This document shows, piece by piece, positions 38,001 through 51,889 of a DNA stretch of 64,000 nucleotides (position 1 is its first letter; each line of letters starts with the position of its first letter). This DNA comes from Trochalopteron elliotii (taxonomy: Eukaryota > Chordata > Aves > Passeriformes > Leiothrichidae), in the NCBI GenBank assembly GCA_024734555.1, contig JANPWX010000211.1, positions 1,104,315 to 1,168,314 on the forward strand, written 5' to 3'. Both the position numbers and the translations under genes were made by a program. The notes below the pieces were generated by a model. It ran no database searches, had not been told where the DNA came from, and saw nothing but the letters and a program-made list of their open reading frames with translations.

Positions 38001-41000
38001 TCCAAGAACCACTTTTTATGCAAGCTACCATGCTCCTTGGGAAAAAAAAATTGGGAGTACTTCAAAGGCAGAAGCAGCACATTATTAGCTATTCAACCCT
38101 CTTGTACAAGATTATGAAATGTCACCTGCTATCAGAGTATTTAGCAGACCAAGTTCCTGCCTGCACTTTCTGTGAGTGTGGTTTGTCCCACACACCAGCA
38201 GCAGGGCAGGACAGCAGGCAGTGCCCCTGGGAAGCATCTGGAATATTGCTGCCAGCTCAGCACAGCAAATCCCTGCCTGCAGCACATCCTCCTGAAAGGC
38301 CTCACCACTCCTGACTGCACCAGTGCAGTGACAAGGGCAGCAGCCACCCTTTCCTTCAGTGAGTTATCTCAATTTAACTCACATTCCTCATGAAAACCTT
38401 CCTGCACATTTCTCATCTGCTGTGTTCTGCCACATCTTTCAGTATCCTCATTCTGGATATAAGGTTTCCCACTAGATGAAAAGGTTTTCCAGAGCTTCAG
38501 TATTGTACCAAAGCAGTTCTTTACTTTTGGATACATCAAATGAATTGAAACACAACAGCATCTCATCCAAAATATGTGTCTAAGCAGCACAGGTTATTAA
38601 TCCAAGCTCACCTGCAAAGCTTTCCTATCACAAAGGAAACAGAACTGGTAAAGAGCAGGAGCCACACCACAATGTATTTCAGCATGAACTCTTCAGTGTA
38701 ACCTTGGCTTTCCATGGCAGAGCATGGCTGTGCTTGTAACTACTGGCAAAATTTAAGGGTATAGTCCAGGCCTAAGGCATTTTTGCTATCCTCTAAATAC
38801 TTCCACACACCTTTTCAGTATTTCTTTCAATGTAATTTTAAAATGTGGATAAAGAATTACACCAATGATCTGTTTGGATCTGTTGTGATAATTTTGTGAG
38901 GAATGTAATTCATACATACCAGTTTTCCTGAAGGACAGGCATGTTCATCTCATACTTGGCATGTCCCACCCAGCATGGAACACTAGCATCTTTCCTAAAA
39001 TACACTATTAACTTCTATCAAGTCTGCAGCACACAAAAACTTTAACGTGATTCAAAAGCAGTTTCACAACTCTGCATAACGGAATTATTTGTGGTGTGAC
39101 CCACTTTAAGATTAAAACAGGAAAAAAAAAATCCCCTCTTCAAAAATGGCAACTTAATGCAGGGAAAAATGAAAATCATTAAGAAAAAAATTCCCTCCTG
39201 TAACACAGCAGAACAGTGAAGCGAAGAAAAAAATTAATTCAATGGATTCAGAAAAAAAGGGTAAAATTGGAAAATAAATTCCTACATTAAAATGAAATTA
39301 ATAATGTGACATAGCTTCTTACTTTCTGAAAATTTCCAAGCAATTAAAACCCTGGCAGTTCATAGCCCTGCTTGTTTCTTTAGCACCAAATGCCATCTAA
39401 TTCCTTTCATTCAGCAGGCTTCTTTCTTGCCATTCAGTTAATTTACTGATCCTTCTGCCCCTTCAAGAGCCTCTCCTTCTCCAGCAGACACCTGCAGCAC
39501 TCTGGACAAAGAACAGCTACTGCCACTGGGCTCCCCCAGTCACTGCAGCCCCCCAAAACTACATTATACCCCGGGACCTGTGCATTATTATAGAAATTGC
39601 AGTTCAACAGACAGCTACAGAAACATTAAGTAGAAACTGATTTTAAATAGCACTGCTGCTTTTAAGGGGCTTCAGAGATCCAGCACAAGCAGAAAAGCCT
39701 GTTAATACTAAAGCTTAGAATGAGCTCCCAGCCTGTCTCCCTGCTGAAGGAAATCTTGTGACTCAGCTTCTTTCCCTGGTGTGCTGTTTGGAGTTACCCC
39801 ACCCATCCATTTCCCCACAACCCTCACTGCTACACTGCAGTATGGTGTACACACAGGCATGTGGATGCCTCACCCATTCCTTGGGAAGGATATGCAAAAA
39901 TTAATAAAAACAACAATAATCCTACATTTCATCACAAAAAGCAACTACTATCTTTAGCACAAAAAACGAAACAACTTACCTGGAGCTTCAAGAAAAGTTC
40001 TCAGACAATATTATGTGGGCCCACTTCTGCCCAGGTAGAAGCTGAAACACTTCTCCTAACCTGGTATTACAGTCAATCCCCTGTTGGCTCAGCTGCCCAA
40101 AGTGCATCATCACAAACCCCAGAGTATTTGTTACATGACAAAAACCCTGCAATTCTGCACGTGCCATTCTACCCTCCCTTAGAAGCAAAAATGCAAAGCA
40201 AGAGTCTTCTTTGTAACTATTTCTAGTCCTGGGCATGTATTATTCCCATTCCTTTCCAGTGGGTCTCTTTGTACCAAATTTTCTGATACACATTTAAGAG
40301 TCAATTTTGAGAGTGGAGTAGTGGCAAAAGTGGAGGCAGAAGGACACTGCAGTTTCATTTCTGATTTATTTCACATTGGGAAATACAGCCTGGAGTTCAC
40401 AGGTTCAAATAACCCAAATCAGGTGAGTGTGAGAAAGCAGCCAGGTGACAGACAGGAAACCCCACCAGCAGCACTGAGCCAGGAGCAGAAAGTTGGTGCA
40501 ATGGGCAGGGGAAAACATCACTTTACACACGAGCTGGTTACACAAGGAAGGAGGATGAGAATCCCAAACACCAGCACAAGGGAAGTGCATGGGCACTTTC
40601 GGGGTGTTTTGTTTTGAGCAGAAGTTGAGAACAATTAAACTGCAAGAATGGGTCTGGCACTGCTCCAGCCACAGTCCTCTGAGGCACAGTTTTCTTTATA
40701 GAGAATACTCTCTCAAACAAAAACCTGCTCTCAGTAAAGCCATTCTCTAGTAGCACAAATAACAAAGCTAGGGAAAAAAAATCAAAATTAATAAAGTATT
40801 TACCCAAATACCATTTCAGTAAGAAGTGTATAACTTTTAAAACTACTTTAAAGAAATTAAACAATATTTTCCCATGGTTTCTTTACTTTCTTTGGAGACC
40901 ATATTCTGTGGCCTGCCAGTAACTTCTAATGCTCCACCTAAGCTCATCAAAGTTCAACACAATGTAGCTCTTTATCTGATTTACCTTAAGATCAACAAAT

Positions 41001-42569
41001 TTTTAACAAACATAAGCCACAGAAGACTAAGATCACTTAAAGAACAACAATATCAAAGCATTAAGACTATAAGCAGTAGAGAAGTGACCTTGACATAGCT
41101 CAGGAACATCCTAAAAACACTGACCTAGGAACTGGGAAGGCACCAAGGAGTCCCCCTGTTCCCACAGTGATTACTACTGGCTCCTGCCACAGGCAGCATG
41201 GAATGAACCCCATCCATCTCTGCTTTGCCACACTCTATGTGTGAAGGCTTCCCTTCCAAAATTATCCATTTGGGAGCTCACATTAAAGACTCTTTATGTT
41301 AGCCCACAGTGGAGTTCACCTCACTTCCCTAAGCTTTACAAACCAGCAGGGATGAGAGGCAATCCAGCACAGCTCAACTACTTGGGTTCACTTTTGTGGA
41401 CCAGCTGGGCAGAAGCAGGGCTGAAACCGAAACCCCACAGGCACAGCAAGTGCACTGCAGAGCTGCTCACACTCCCCAGAGGTGGCTGAGCCCACAGCTC
41501 ACTCCTCCTTTCTGCCACTGTCACCTCCACTGCCACATCTCAGTAGTGTGACAGAAAGGTTAACATGTAAATCACTGGGAGATCAATTCCCATGAATCCC
41601 AGCTGATTCTTGCCACATGAAACCAAGACAATTTGGTGCATGATCCCGTGATCCAGACCTCCTCTACAAAAGGGAGTTCCTGACAAATATCCTGCAGGAG
41701 TTATGCACTGACTCACAGAGAAAGCAGGAGAGGGCAATCAATAAATGACTGAGAATCATGACACCACCATTACTGGGAATCTTTTCCCTCTAGTTCATTA
41801 CATCCTCATTCAGTAAAGGAAAAGAGTTGTTCAGGGCTTTTTCCCTTAAATTACCTCTTACCTAGTACTAGGAGCTGAAGCACAGGCAATATCTGTGCTG
41901 ATCCACAAATTTGCTTTCTGTCACACTATTTTTTTTTTTTTGCCACAGTCCCTGGCACTTTAAAGACAGTTCTGATGACAATACAAAGGGTTTACTGACA
42001 CAGCTCTGCTGGCAAATCCTACCAGTGCAGATACAGCTTAGATTAGTAAAAACCACAACCCCTGACCATGATAACTGCAATGTGCTGGGGCTTTACTGGT
42101 TAAGTACCTTTACAAAGAGGGCTCTTTCCTTCACACTGCCAGCCAGCATCAGCCCACCATCAATCAAGTGCCCGATTTTCCCAAATGAGCTGTGTGGAAG
42201 TGCCTTTTAGCACAGAACTCTCACACAGCTCATCCTCAGACAAAACTCCCTGCTTCCTCTCAGGTTGTAGCAAGGACAATGTGGCAAAGGGGAACACATC
42301 ACAAAGCAAAATCAGAGTCTAGCCAGGAGAAATTTCCCCTAGTTACTGAAGACCAAGAATTAATTTCATGGGCATCACTTGAAAGACAAAAGTAAAAAAA
42401 AAAAAATGCATAACAGGCCACAACACATCTGTGATATTCAGGTGCACATCTATCTCACTGCTACCAAGATATCAGAGTGAGAAATAAACCCATGAGAAGC
42501 AGCTGGCTAAAATCCAGCCTGATTTCCAGGGTTCAGGAAAGAGACAACTCTTTGTTAATGTATTACCCC

Positions 42570-43857
42570 CTCCAAGGAGTGCTGTTCCTCAGGGGTCACA
42601 GCAGGACTGGCACTGCTCAGATGTGTGTCAGCAGCAGGGCCAGGGATGGAGCACATCCTCAGCAAGGGCTCCTGACCACATCAGGCTGAGAGGTGCAGCC
42701 AGCACCCTGCAGGGCAGGGATCCATCCACAGGGATGCAGAAAGTGAGACGTGGGCTAATGCAAACCTCATGAAGCTCAACAAACACAGCAACTGCAAGGC
42801 CCTGCCTGTGGGACAGGGCAATCCCAATCAGGAACACAGTCTGGGCACAGAATGGATTGAGAGCATCCCTGCCCAGAGGACTCAGGGCTGGTGAGTGATC
42901 AAAAGCCCCACAAGACATGGCAACATGCACTGCAGCCCAGAAAGCCCCCACATCCTGGGCAGTGTCAGCAGGGTGAGGGAGGGGATTCTGCCCCTTTACC
43001 CCACCCTGCTGAGACCCCACTGCACTCTGCACCCAGCTCTGGGCTCAGAGCCCACTGCACTGCACTGCACACAGCTCTGGGCTCAGAGCCCACTGCACTG
43101 CACACAGCTCTGGGCTCAGAGCCCACTGCACTGCACTGCACACAGCTCTGGGCTCAGAGCCCACTGCACTGCACTGCACTGCACCCAGCTCTGGGCTCAG
43201 AGCCCACTGCACTGCACTGCACACAGCTCTGGGCTCAGAGCCCACTGCACTGCACTGCACTGCACACAGCTCTGGGCTCAGAGCCCACTGCACTGCACTG
43301 CACCCAGCTCTGGGCTCAGAGCCCACTGCACTGCACTGCACACAGCTCTGGGCTCAGAGCCCACCGCACTGCACACAGCTCTGGGCTCAGAGCCCACTGC
43401 ACTGCACTGCACACAGCTCTGCACACAGCTCCAGGCCCAGAGTAAGATGATCAGAGGGTTGAAGCACCTCTGCAACAGAGACAGGATGAGAGAGCTGGGG
43501 CTGTCCAGCCTGGAGAAGAAAAGGCCCTGGGGAGCCCTTAAGGTACCTTCCAGTCCCCTAAGGGGCTACAAGAGAGCTGCAGAAGGGTTTCTGACAAAGG
43601 GTAATGGTTTCAAACTGAGAGCAATCAGTTTGGATTAAGACATTAGGAATTAATTCTTCCCTGTGGGGGTGGAGAGGCCCTGGGACTGGCTGCCCAGAGA
43701 AGCTGTGGATGCCCCATCCCTGGAAGTGTCCAAAGTTGGGCTGGATGGGGCTCTGAGTGACCTGGCCTGGTGAAAGCTGCTCCTGCCCCTGGCAGGGGGG
43801 CTGGAGCTGAACACTCTTTAAGGTCCTTTCCCAATCCAAACTATCCAATGGTTCTAC
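42570..43857 (+). mobile_element. CR1 LINE, 5'-truncated, with internal minisatellite
   Basis: Plus-strand CR1 covering the end of the reverse-transcriptase ORF and the 3' region. Recognisable blocks in order: GAGCACATCCTCAGCAAG, AACCTCATGAAGCTCAACAA, GCAAGGCCCTGCCTGTGGGA, GAATGGATTGAGAGCA, GCAGCCCAGAAAGCC, GATTCTGCCCCTTTACCC, GAGACCCCAC. After the tandem array come GATGATCAGAGGG, CCAGCCTGGAGAAGAAAAGG, CTGCCCAGAGAAGCTGTGG, and a terminal CCAATCCAAACTAT. The ORF is disrupted by indels and should not make protein. Between 43018 and 43442 the expected CR1 sequence is replaced by a tandem array. Confidence 0.92.
43018..43442. repeat. Minisatellite of about 10.5 units (33/38/43 bp) nested in CR1
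   Basis: Each unit is a run of two to four ACTGC pentamers, then CAC(A/C)CAGCTCTGGGCTCAGAGCC. Unit length varies in steps of 5 bp with the number of pentamers. The first unit (CACTGCACTCTGCACCCAGC) aligns with the CR1 consensus at this point, so the array seems to have grown from the CR1 sequence. Each unit contains a self-complementary core, GGGCTC-A-GAGCCC, and an alternative stem, GCTCTG-GGCT-CAGAGC. The lack of stop codons gives long open frames on both strands that are artefacts of the repeat. Confidence 0.97.
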
Positions 43858-45120
43858 AATAAAATTATCTCCCTTTAAAACTAAACAACAAACCACTACT
43901 GTATAAGTGACCAGATTTTGTGCCAAGAAAATAAACAAGCAAGCAAAAAAATCTAAACCTTAAAGGATAATTCACCTTGTTCTCCCAAGAAAAGAACCAG
44001 CCACTGCAATACAGAAATTTCACATAAATAATTTCAACATCACAATATACCTTAAGTGGCTGTAGAAAAGTGTCCTTTGCACAGTTCCTCTAATCCACCT
44101 CTCTTTGTTCTGCCAGTTTAAATGTTTGGTCCGAATCTTCAAAGTCACTAATGGAATTCAATTCCTGATACATCAACCACACCACATCTCAATGCCAAGA
44201 TAGGTGTGCTCCTTTGGGGCAACACAGAGCATAAAGATACTTTCAAAGGCAGAGGTGGTGCATCCCAGGATTAAGAGAACTATCCAAGTCACAAACCTTC
44301 AGGAGGGATGAGGTGAGAGTCATAACATTTAACACCACACCACTATATTTTACTTTTATAGATTTTGAGGCAGAGGCAGAAGAGTTTCAGCTAACCCATG
44401 AACTCCATGTTATGAAATGCTCTGCAGCACAGAAATCAAAAAGGGGGAATGATCTAGGTTGCTCCCAAAATGTGCTCAAGCTCTTGCCATGGCAACATAA
44501 TTAAGAGTCCTTCTGATGACTCACAAGACACCAGTCCAAAGATCTGCAGGATGCTTCAGCACACATAGTCTGAAAAGCCAGCCAGCCATTCCTGAAAAAC
44601 CCAGGTCAAAATCCTTCTCCCTCCTGACACCACCCGAGAGTTTCAGTTACTCACAGTTATTGTATATTAATGAAAAGGGAAGATAAACAATGTGTCAGAT
44701 CTCTGTGCTGATACATGCTACTTTGCATCTGTCTTTCTTTTCTGGGGACACTTGAGTTCTCTTTCCAGGCAGAGCACATCCTGCTTAGCAAAGTTCTCTG
44801 CTTCCACGAGAGTAACAAATACAAGAAAACAACCACCTTGGAACAGACAGGCTGAAATTCTTCATAAAAAGTTTAACATCTCAATTTATTCCAGCCAAAA
44901 CTCACAAGATAGTACCTTTGCTGTTGACCAAAAGTTTCTAAAAGCATGTTTGCATTTAAAGGAAAAGGAGTCTGGAGGGAACACCACAGCATAAAGCCTT
45001 CCAAAAGAAAGACTTCCCAACTGATTTGACTCCAAAGCCACTGGCAAGAGCCGCTGTGGCTGTGACTCTCCAAGGCAGAAGAGCCCTGAGGGGTCAGAAG
45101 TGTAACAAACCAGCACTGTT

Positions 45121-45172
45121 GATACATCGGGTCCCTCAGGGGAGATGATAGATACATCGGGTCCCTCAGGGN
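45121..45172. repeat. 30-bp tandem duplication ending at an ambiguous base
   Basis: GATACATCGGGTCCCTCAGG plus ten further bases (45121-45150) recurs at 45151. The second copy breaks off at the single N at 45172 after CTCAGGG. The sequence after the N does not continue the repeat. Confidence 0.9.
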
Positions 45173-48100
45173 ATGGATTTTTCAAACTATCCCATTTAGC
45201 TCCTAAAACACAGATTTTCATTTTCCCTTCACAGTAATTTTGAAATCAGTTTAGCTTGGTTATCTAATTTAGGGACTTGCTCAAAGTCTGGATTTTCTCA
45301 GTTTTTGTATAAATCTCAGAGGCATCAATCCACAATTTAGAGCACCATAATGAATACAAGAGACAAGGTGTAGAAACTTCTGTTACACTTACTAACATTT
45401 CCCAATGCTTGCCGGTAATTCTGAAAGTTAAAACCAGCCTATTTGGAGAGAAAAGCTTCTGTATTTCTGGCCAACAATTGTTCTCCTTGTTCACTAAAGA
45501 GCTCAAGAACAGCCACTTCTGAAACATGGATTTGACATTTCTTCCTAGATTTGACAGTGTTAAATCCTCAACCTGAACCAACACGAGGAGTGACTGCCAG
45601 TGCTACAGGGAGAGCAGAACTTCTCTTCAAGTCCACTCCAACAACTCTGAGACTTCCCCAGCACCATTCCTAAGGGAAGCAGAGAGCCTTGCATGGTCAG
45701 CCTCAAAGCAAAAACCTAATCCATCTTTCTTGGATATAAACTATAAATCCAGCCCCATATGGCTGTTAACATTCTTTTATTTTTACATATCTAAACACAC
45801 GTATGAGTTTCCAGGCAAGGAGGAAAACTCACTAAACAGAGTTTATTTCTCTTTCTGAGAGAAAAAAAAATGTAGGAAGAATGTAGGAGAAATGTAGGAG
45901 AAAAAATGCCAGGCAGGAAGTAATAACTGCAATCACAAATTAAGAAGCTGGGGAGTTGAAGGCTGTTTGGTTTTTCCAGGTTAAAAGAATGAAGAAAATT
46001 GACACACAATTCTCTCACAGAACTTAAAACTTAAATACATTCATAAGTTTGTCAGCACACACAAATGCCCTGAAGTCTTTGTGACTTTCTGGGAAAATAT
46101 TCCCTAACCGTGTAACGAAGAGGCTCTTCTGGGTCTAATGATGTTGAACCCATCACCATAACACCAGTTAAGGGCAACAGCAGTCAGACAGCACAGCCAT
46201 GCCAGGACTCTGCCCAAAATGCTCTGTGAATGGATGGAGCTCCTCAGAGAAACACTGTTTACTCCAGCTCCACCCTATTGCAGAGTCAGGAGAGTTTGGA
46301 TATTGCTCAACGTCAATTACAGACATAAAACGGAACTGTGTTAGTCAATTCTGATGAGTCAATCCACTGCTTTTCTTAGAGATTACAAATCTAAATAATC
46401 ACCTCCAGAACAGGGCTTGTTTAGCCAACACAGACTATTTTCAAGAAGCTGTCTTTGCTGTCAATCATTACCTCTGTAATTCATGGAAAAAGACTGTTTG
46501 CCCAGGTGACTGGAGCTTGTGTTTCCTTTCAATCGTATTTTAAGACAAGCTGAACTTCTCAGGTTCATGTTTGAACCCTCAAATCCGACAGCCAACACCT
46601 GATTTAAGGTTTTCCAATTATCTTGATTATTTTAATTTTCTTCAGTTGTACTTTCTTAAGAGAAGCCTTCACTCATTCCACTGAAAAACTATACTAGACC
46701 ACAAAAAGGAAAATTTCCACAGGAACTTTTGCTTTTATAAAGCTGGAAAACAGGCAACAAGGCAGAGGGCAGCAAAACCCTCTCTTGGACAAGACTCCCA
46801 AGTACTGCCTGGGGCAGCAGAATTTGATCCCAAATCTTCCTTTCTCATTAGGCAACACATAACCCAGGTGCCTATACCGTGGTCACTGCTCCAGTTTTCA
46901 TCCTCTTCTGGAAGGCCAAAATGGGATTCCAAGGCTAACAACCGGTATCTCAGCATCAGTTCAGGTGCCTGATGGAGGAACACCACAGTGAATGCTCTGG
47001 AACAGCACAGCAGGTCTCCAACTGCCCCTGCAGGAAATCACAAACCTCCAGGGCAGCTGCCCTGGAGTATCCAAAATAAAACCAGGAATCTGTGTTCAGG
47101 CAACTGAATTTCATATCACAAATGGGTGGCACCGGAAAAAATGTTTAGGAAGTGTGTGTTTCTCAAGTGCTCCACCAGACAACATCACATACTCAGAGAG
47201 GAGGAAATTCTCTGTGCTTAAGCATCATTCCCTGAAAAAAGGGGGAAGCACCATACTGCTGAAGAACACTCTGAAATGTACTGTCATGAGTACCTGTGAA
47301 CCAAAGAAAACCCCCAAGGACCTGCATCCTCCTGTCTTCTTTTGCAGTAAGGCAAAAGACCAAATACACTGCAACTAAACAAATACACTCAAAGGAGGTT
47401 ATGTGCCCCGAGCTGAAAAAGCCTGGAAACAATCACAGAAGGTTTTTGTACTAAATCAGTATAAGCAAAGCAAGGTTTGGGATATTTGCTAATTTTTGAG
47501 AGATTAACTTTCCTTTCCCAACATTTGTCTAATATAGCACCAAGCATATACAAAGTCTCCATCAAGAATGGTGCCTCAAGTGACCTCCTCCAAGGTCTCT
47601 CTTTAAATTCTCCTGAGAAGTTTCTCCATCACAACCAAATTCCAGTCAGAAGAAACTGAGGACTTGAAGAGCAGGTGTGACAGGTTAGCAGAACCATGCA
47701 TTCATAAACCATGTGGGAGAGACTTCTCAGGCATCCCTGTGTTACACTCAGTGCATGTCTGCATCACTAAGGCCTGTTACAATAAAAGCCCCCAACACAT
47801 TTTCTTCACTAAAATTTTGTGTCTCTGTGAACAGATTTTACCTTTGCTTATTCTTTGTCTATACATGATATTCAGTAAAGTCAAAATGTTATGTGGTGGT
47901 TAATTTGGTGGTTAATATTATAAATAATTACAATACATCAAACAAACAAAAATTAAATCTTCTGACATCTATTAAAAGGGGCATCATCTGCCAGAGCAGT
48001 GACTTCACACGTAACAGTCAAAAGTAAAATATAATGACACAAATAACTTTTGCCTCATTTCTGCAAGTGCAGCAAAACCTCCTGAAACTGCTTACCCAGG

Positions 48101-51100
48101 GGAAGAGCTCAGAGCCTCCAGTGCAGCAGGATGCTCTGAATGGGTGTGATCAGCACACACATCTACCCCTCCATACAGGGTGTCACTCCTAACTCGGTGT
48201 CTACAGACTTTTCCTCAAAGCAAGCTCCTCAGCAGATGAGCTGAGAAGCTGCTGTGGCTCTGAATGAATATTTGGAAAAATAAATCCATCCATGAGGAGC
48301 TTCCCAGGTGCACCTGGGCAGGAAAGTGAAGAGAAAATGGCACAGAAAGTTGCACAGTTGAAGCAGCACTGCCTGCAAGAGCTGCCTGGGGTGTCACAGG
48401 GACCTTCCCTTCCAAACCTGTGCACTGCCATGCTTTACTCAGGAGTCAGTAAAAAAAACAATGAAAACTTTTCAGATGTGCCTCTTCAGATGTCAAGCTG
48501 TTTGTCTGGGCAGCTCTAGCAGCCAGAAAAAGATCACTCATTGCACATTTCTGGAAATGCTTCTCTGCTTTTTCATTCTGTGTGTTTTAACAGATAAACT
48601 TCAAAGGAGATAAGGCATTTCACACATGAGTGACTGAACATAAGTACTGCTCTCACAGTCACATACATTCAACTCCCTGAAAAGCTGACAAATTAATTCT
48701 ATTTAATTTACAGCCAAGTTGTATTTTAGCTATTTTTAAGTCTTCTGTTTCAAATCTTGCAGGGTTTGCAGTTAAAACAATTTGTTACATTCACTTAGTA
48801 AGAAAAAACAATTTGTTATCAATAAAGACTGACCAAAAAAAATGCACAACAGGGCAAGGATCAAAAGCAGCACAGAGTAATTTTTCACTGATGCAGCCAT
48901 TTCCCACACTTGGCAGTATACCTGAATGTTTTAAAATATTCAATGTTTTAAACATCTACACAGTAACTCATAAATATCTTCATCCAAAGATGTTTGTGAA
49001 CTTAGAAAAAACATCTTACACTAATACTAGAGTTCTCTACTAATTATATATAACTCGACAGTTTTTGAGCTGTCCTGCTATATTTAACTTTTTGGTGATG
49101 GATTCTCTGAGTGTTTGAAGGGGAGGGAAGGATTACAGAGGAAATGGATCTTTAGAAAGGAACTTAGAATTTAACTACAAATAGCAGAATTTCAATAAAC
49201 AGAAAGATTAGCCACAACATTCAGTAATATCCCCCAGAATTTTATGCCCTTGTGGATAGGCTTAATATTTGTTTCCTTTCAGTAAATTTGAAGTCAACAG
49301 TCAGGAACTTTTTGCAGTGTCTTTTGGTTATGTCAAGCATAGCTAGAATACTCAGACCAAGGGAGTTAGAAAGCAAATTGGAGTTGTTTATTTAAACCTA
49401 AGCCATTTACTTCCTAAATTAACACTGTCTGAAAAAAAGGAGGCCACGAAGGCTGTTGAGGAACGACCACAGTTATTCCTGTAAACACACAGAATTTTGG
49501 CTCCTTCCAGTTTGGATCAATCCTGAATTCAAGCCTTTATAAGGAGTATTTAAACAGGGGCAAATGAATGTGTTATTTTATCACAAGGTGCAATAAGGAA
49601 AGCACATGAATCTGCTCAGGCTAAAGAAAGCCCAAACTCACATGACACCAGTGTAAGCCCCAGGTCCTCCCCATCCTGCATTTAACAGCCCAGCTCAAGT
49701 CCTTTAAAATAATTCAAGACAGCCTCATCTTCTAATTTAACCTTTGTGTTTGCACTGGGGGGGTGGGGAGGGATCTCAGCATAAAGTTTCACCTTCTCAC
49801 TGCAGACCTTCAGCTTCCTTTTGGCTCAAACCTCTGCACCTCGAGGTGCCAGAAGGGTGGTACAGACAGAAAACACGGGCAGTGCCTGAATGCAGAAATG
49901 ATAACATTTGAAAAATATTCCACTCACATTTTTGCTCCACACATTATTTACATAAATAGCTGCAGGCTGTTGTGGAACTATTAATTTTGAAGGAGCAGAT
50001 GAGTCAAATCTTATTTTTGATAGGTAACTGCAAGATGCCTCCAATTAGACAAAGATAATGATACTTTAATAGCTGCTCTTGTAATTAAGCCATGTTACAC
50101 AGTGTCACAAGTGCAGAAAAGCAGGGCCAGAAGGGAACTCAAAAGGCCACCAGGATTCTCCTGCCCCTTGCTTCAAAGCAGCACCAGCTATTACAGCACC
50201 TTGCTGAAAATGCACCAAAAAATCATTATTTTACCAATTCTCTAAAGCCTCTAAAACACCTACAGAGATCATCAGCTTTCAGAAATATTTTTACACAAAA
50301 ACTTAGGCTGCAAACAATTCATGTAAAAAAATCTGCAAAAACTGAACAAAGAAATGATTCAGAAGGAACGACACTGGCCAGTAATTCTCATATTCACCAA
50401 AATGCCATAAAAAACCTTAGAAAGTGCACATACAGGGCAACAGTCAAGTCTCATTCAACTACCAGCCATTAATTAGTAAGAGCTACATGACAGAATGCAA
50501 AATAGATACCATTCCCTGCTGAATAAACCAATCAAGGAATTCCAAGAGGTGCAGTTTTAATATTATCACACCCCACTGGGAATATACATTTGTCTGGGCT
50601 TGATAATACCCAAAGAGCATAATTATCTTTCAAAGACACACTGTCATAAAGTATTACTCAACTGCTGCTTTCATTTGTAAACACCTATATATTTAAAAAT
50701 ATCAGTTCTGTTTTATACAACTGTTCAATGCACACAGAACACACCAAAATTTCAGAACTCTGTGTCAACATAAAGAAGAGAATGTCATTAAACTTAAGAG
50801 AAAAAAACAAACCAACAATGCTATCAGCATTCAGAAAAATTCAGCAGCATGCCTGTCCCTATGTACAAACTCACATTCTAAGCCTGTTCTTCTTGGTCCC
50901 AACGGCACCAGACACAACCTCCTCCTCCTCCCCTCCTGAGGTGCTTCTGTCTGACTGAGGAAAGCCCCAAAAACAGCTACATCACACTACAGACCAGACC
51001 CACATTAAATACAAAAAAGTTAAGCCAAATGCATCCTAGCTGCCTGACCCAATAGTTTCTCACACCACAGGAAAACCATGAAATGTGAAATACAATATTC

Positions 51101-51889
51101 TTACAACAGCCAGGCCACCACAGACAGAAACCATCAAGGCACCATCCTGCCACTTACAGATCACATTAGCTGCCAATTTCTACAGGACAACTGAAAACAA
51201 CAAAAAATCAAGTTACTCCTGAGCCCAGAACAGGAACCATGCTTATTCTACTTCACAAACTATTTTTTTTTTCCTTCTGCAGTTAAAGGCATGTGCCACA
51301 TCAACAGGTATTAGGTAACAGCTATTAATTAAAGGTACACAGTATTTTAAATAAAAATCTATTATTTAAAAGCTTTGATACCAAGGTGCAAGCTCAGAAT
51401 GTTAAACTTCCTTTTGACGACATGAACTCGAGGTGTTAAAAAGGAAGACACTTCCTGATGAACCACACCTCTTAGGATCTTGAATTAAGAGTTTCTCACA
51501 GGCAAGTTAAAAAAAAAAAACCACGTGCAGGCAAAACTTTACAACATTTTGATGTTAATCAAATTTCATTTCTGATCTACACTGAAACTGTTCTTCCATG
51601 CATTGTTATTTGCCTCACTGAAACTGTAGAGCCTAGGTCATGTAATTTAATCTTTGACTCATCATGCAAATTAAATCACACCATTCCCACAAGACAGCAT
51701 ATAGGTTTTAAATAAATCCTGGGCACCTACATGATCCCTCGCCAGAAATTAAAATTCAAAAAAATTTAAAAACACCAAAACCGGATACATCCTACTTTCA
51801 GTACCGGTAGCATTCAACGGGATTTGCAGGGAAAAAAAAAAAAACAAACAAACAATGACAAAACTTTTCTCATCCCACAGAGCAGAGAG

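Larger units (their letters stand above)
31955..51889 (-). other. CAB39 first intron (5' limit uncertain)
   Basis: About 20 kb between the 5' UTR acceptor at 31954 and the CpG island. It contains a 60-bp tandem duplication (32533-32652), a 21-base poly(A) run at 34982-35002, a CR1 copy with a minisatellite (42570-43857) and a 30-bp duplication beside a single N (45121-45172). No exon of another gene is recognised on either strand. A long first intron is usual for this gene. Confidence 0.75.

Noticed and set aside
42891..43638. Long open frames on both strands with a repeated Leu-His-Cys-Thr type peptide
   Set aside because: They are created by the stop-free minisatellite inside CR1. Unit lengths of 33, 38 and 43 bp move the frame, yet no stop occurs in several phases. 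There is no evidence for a protein.
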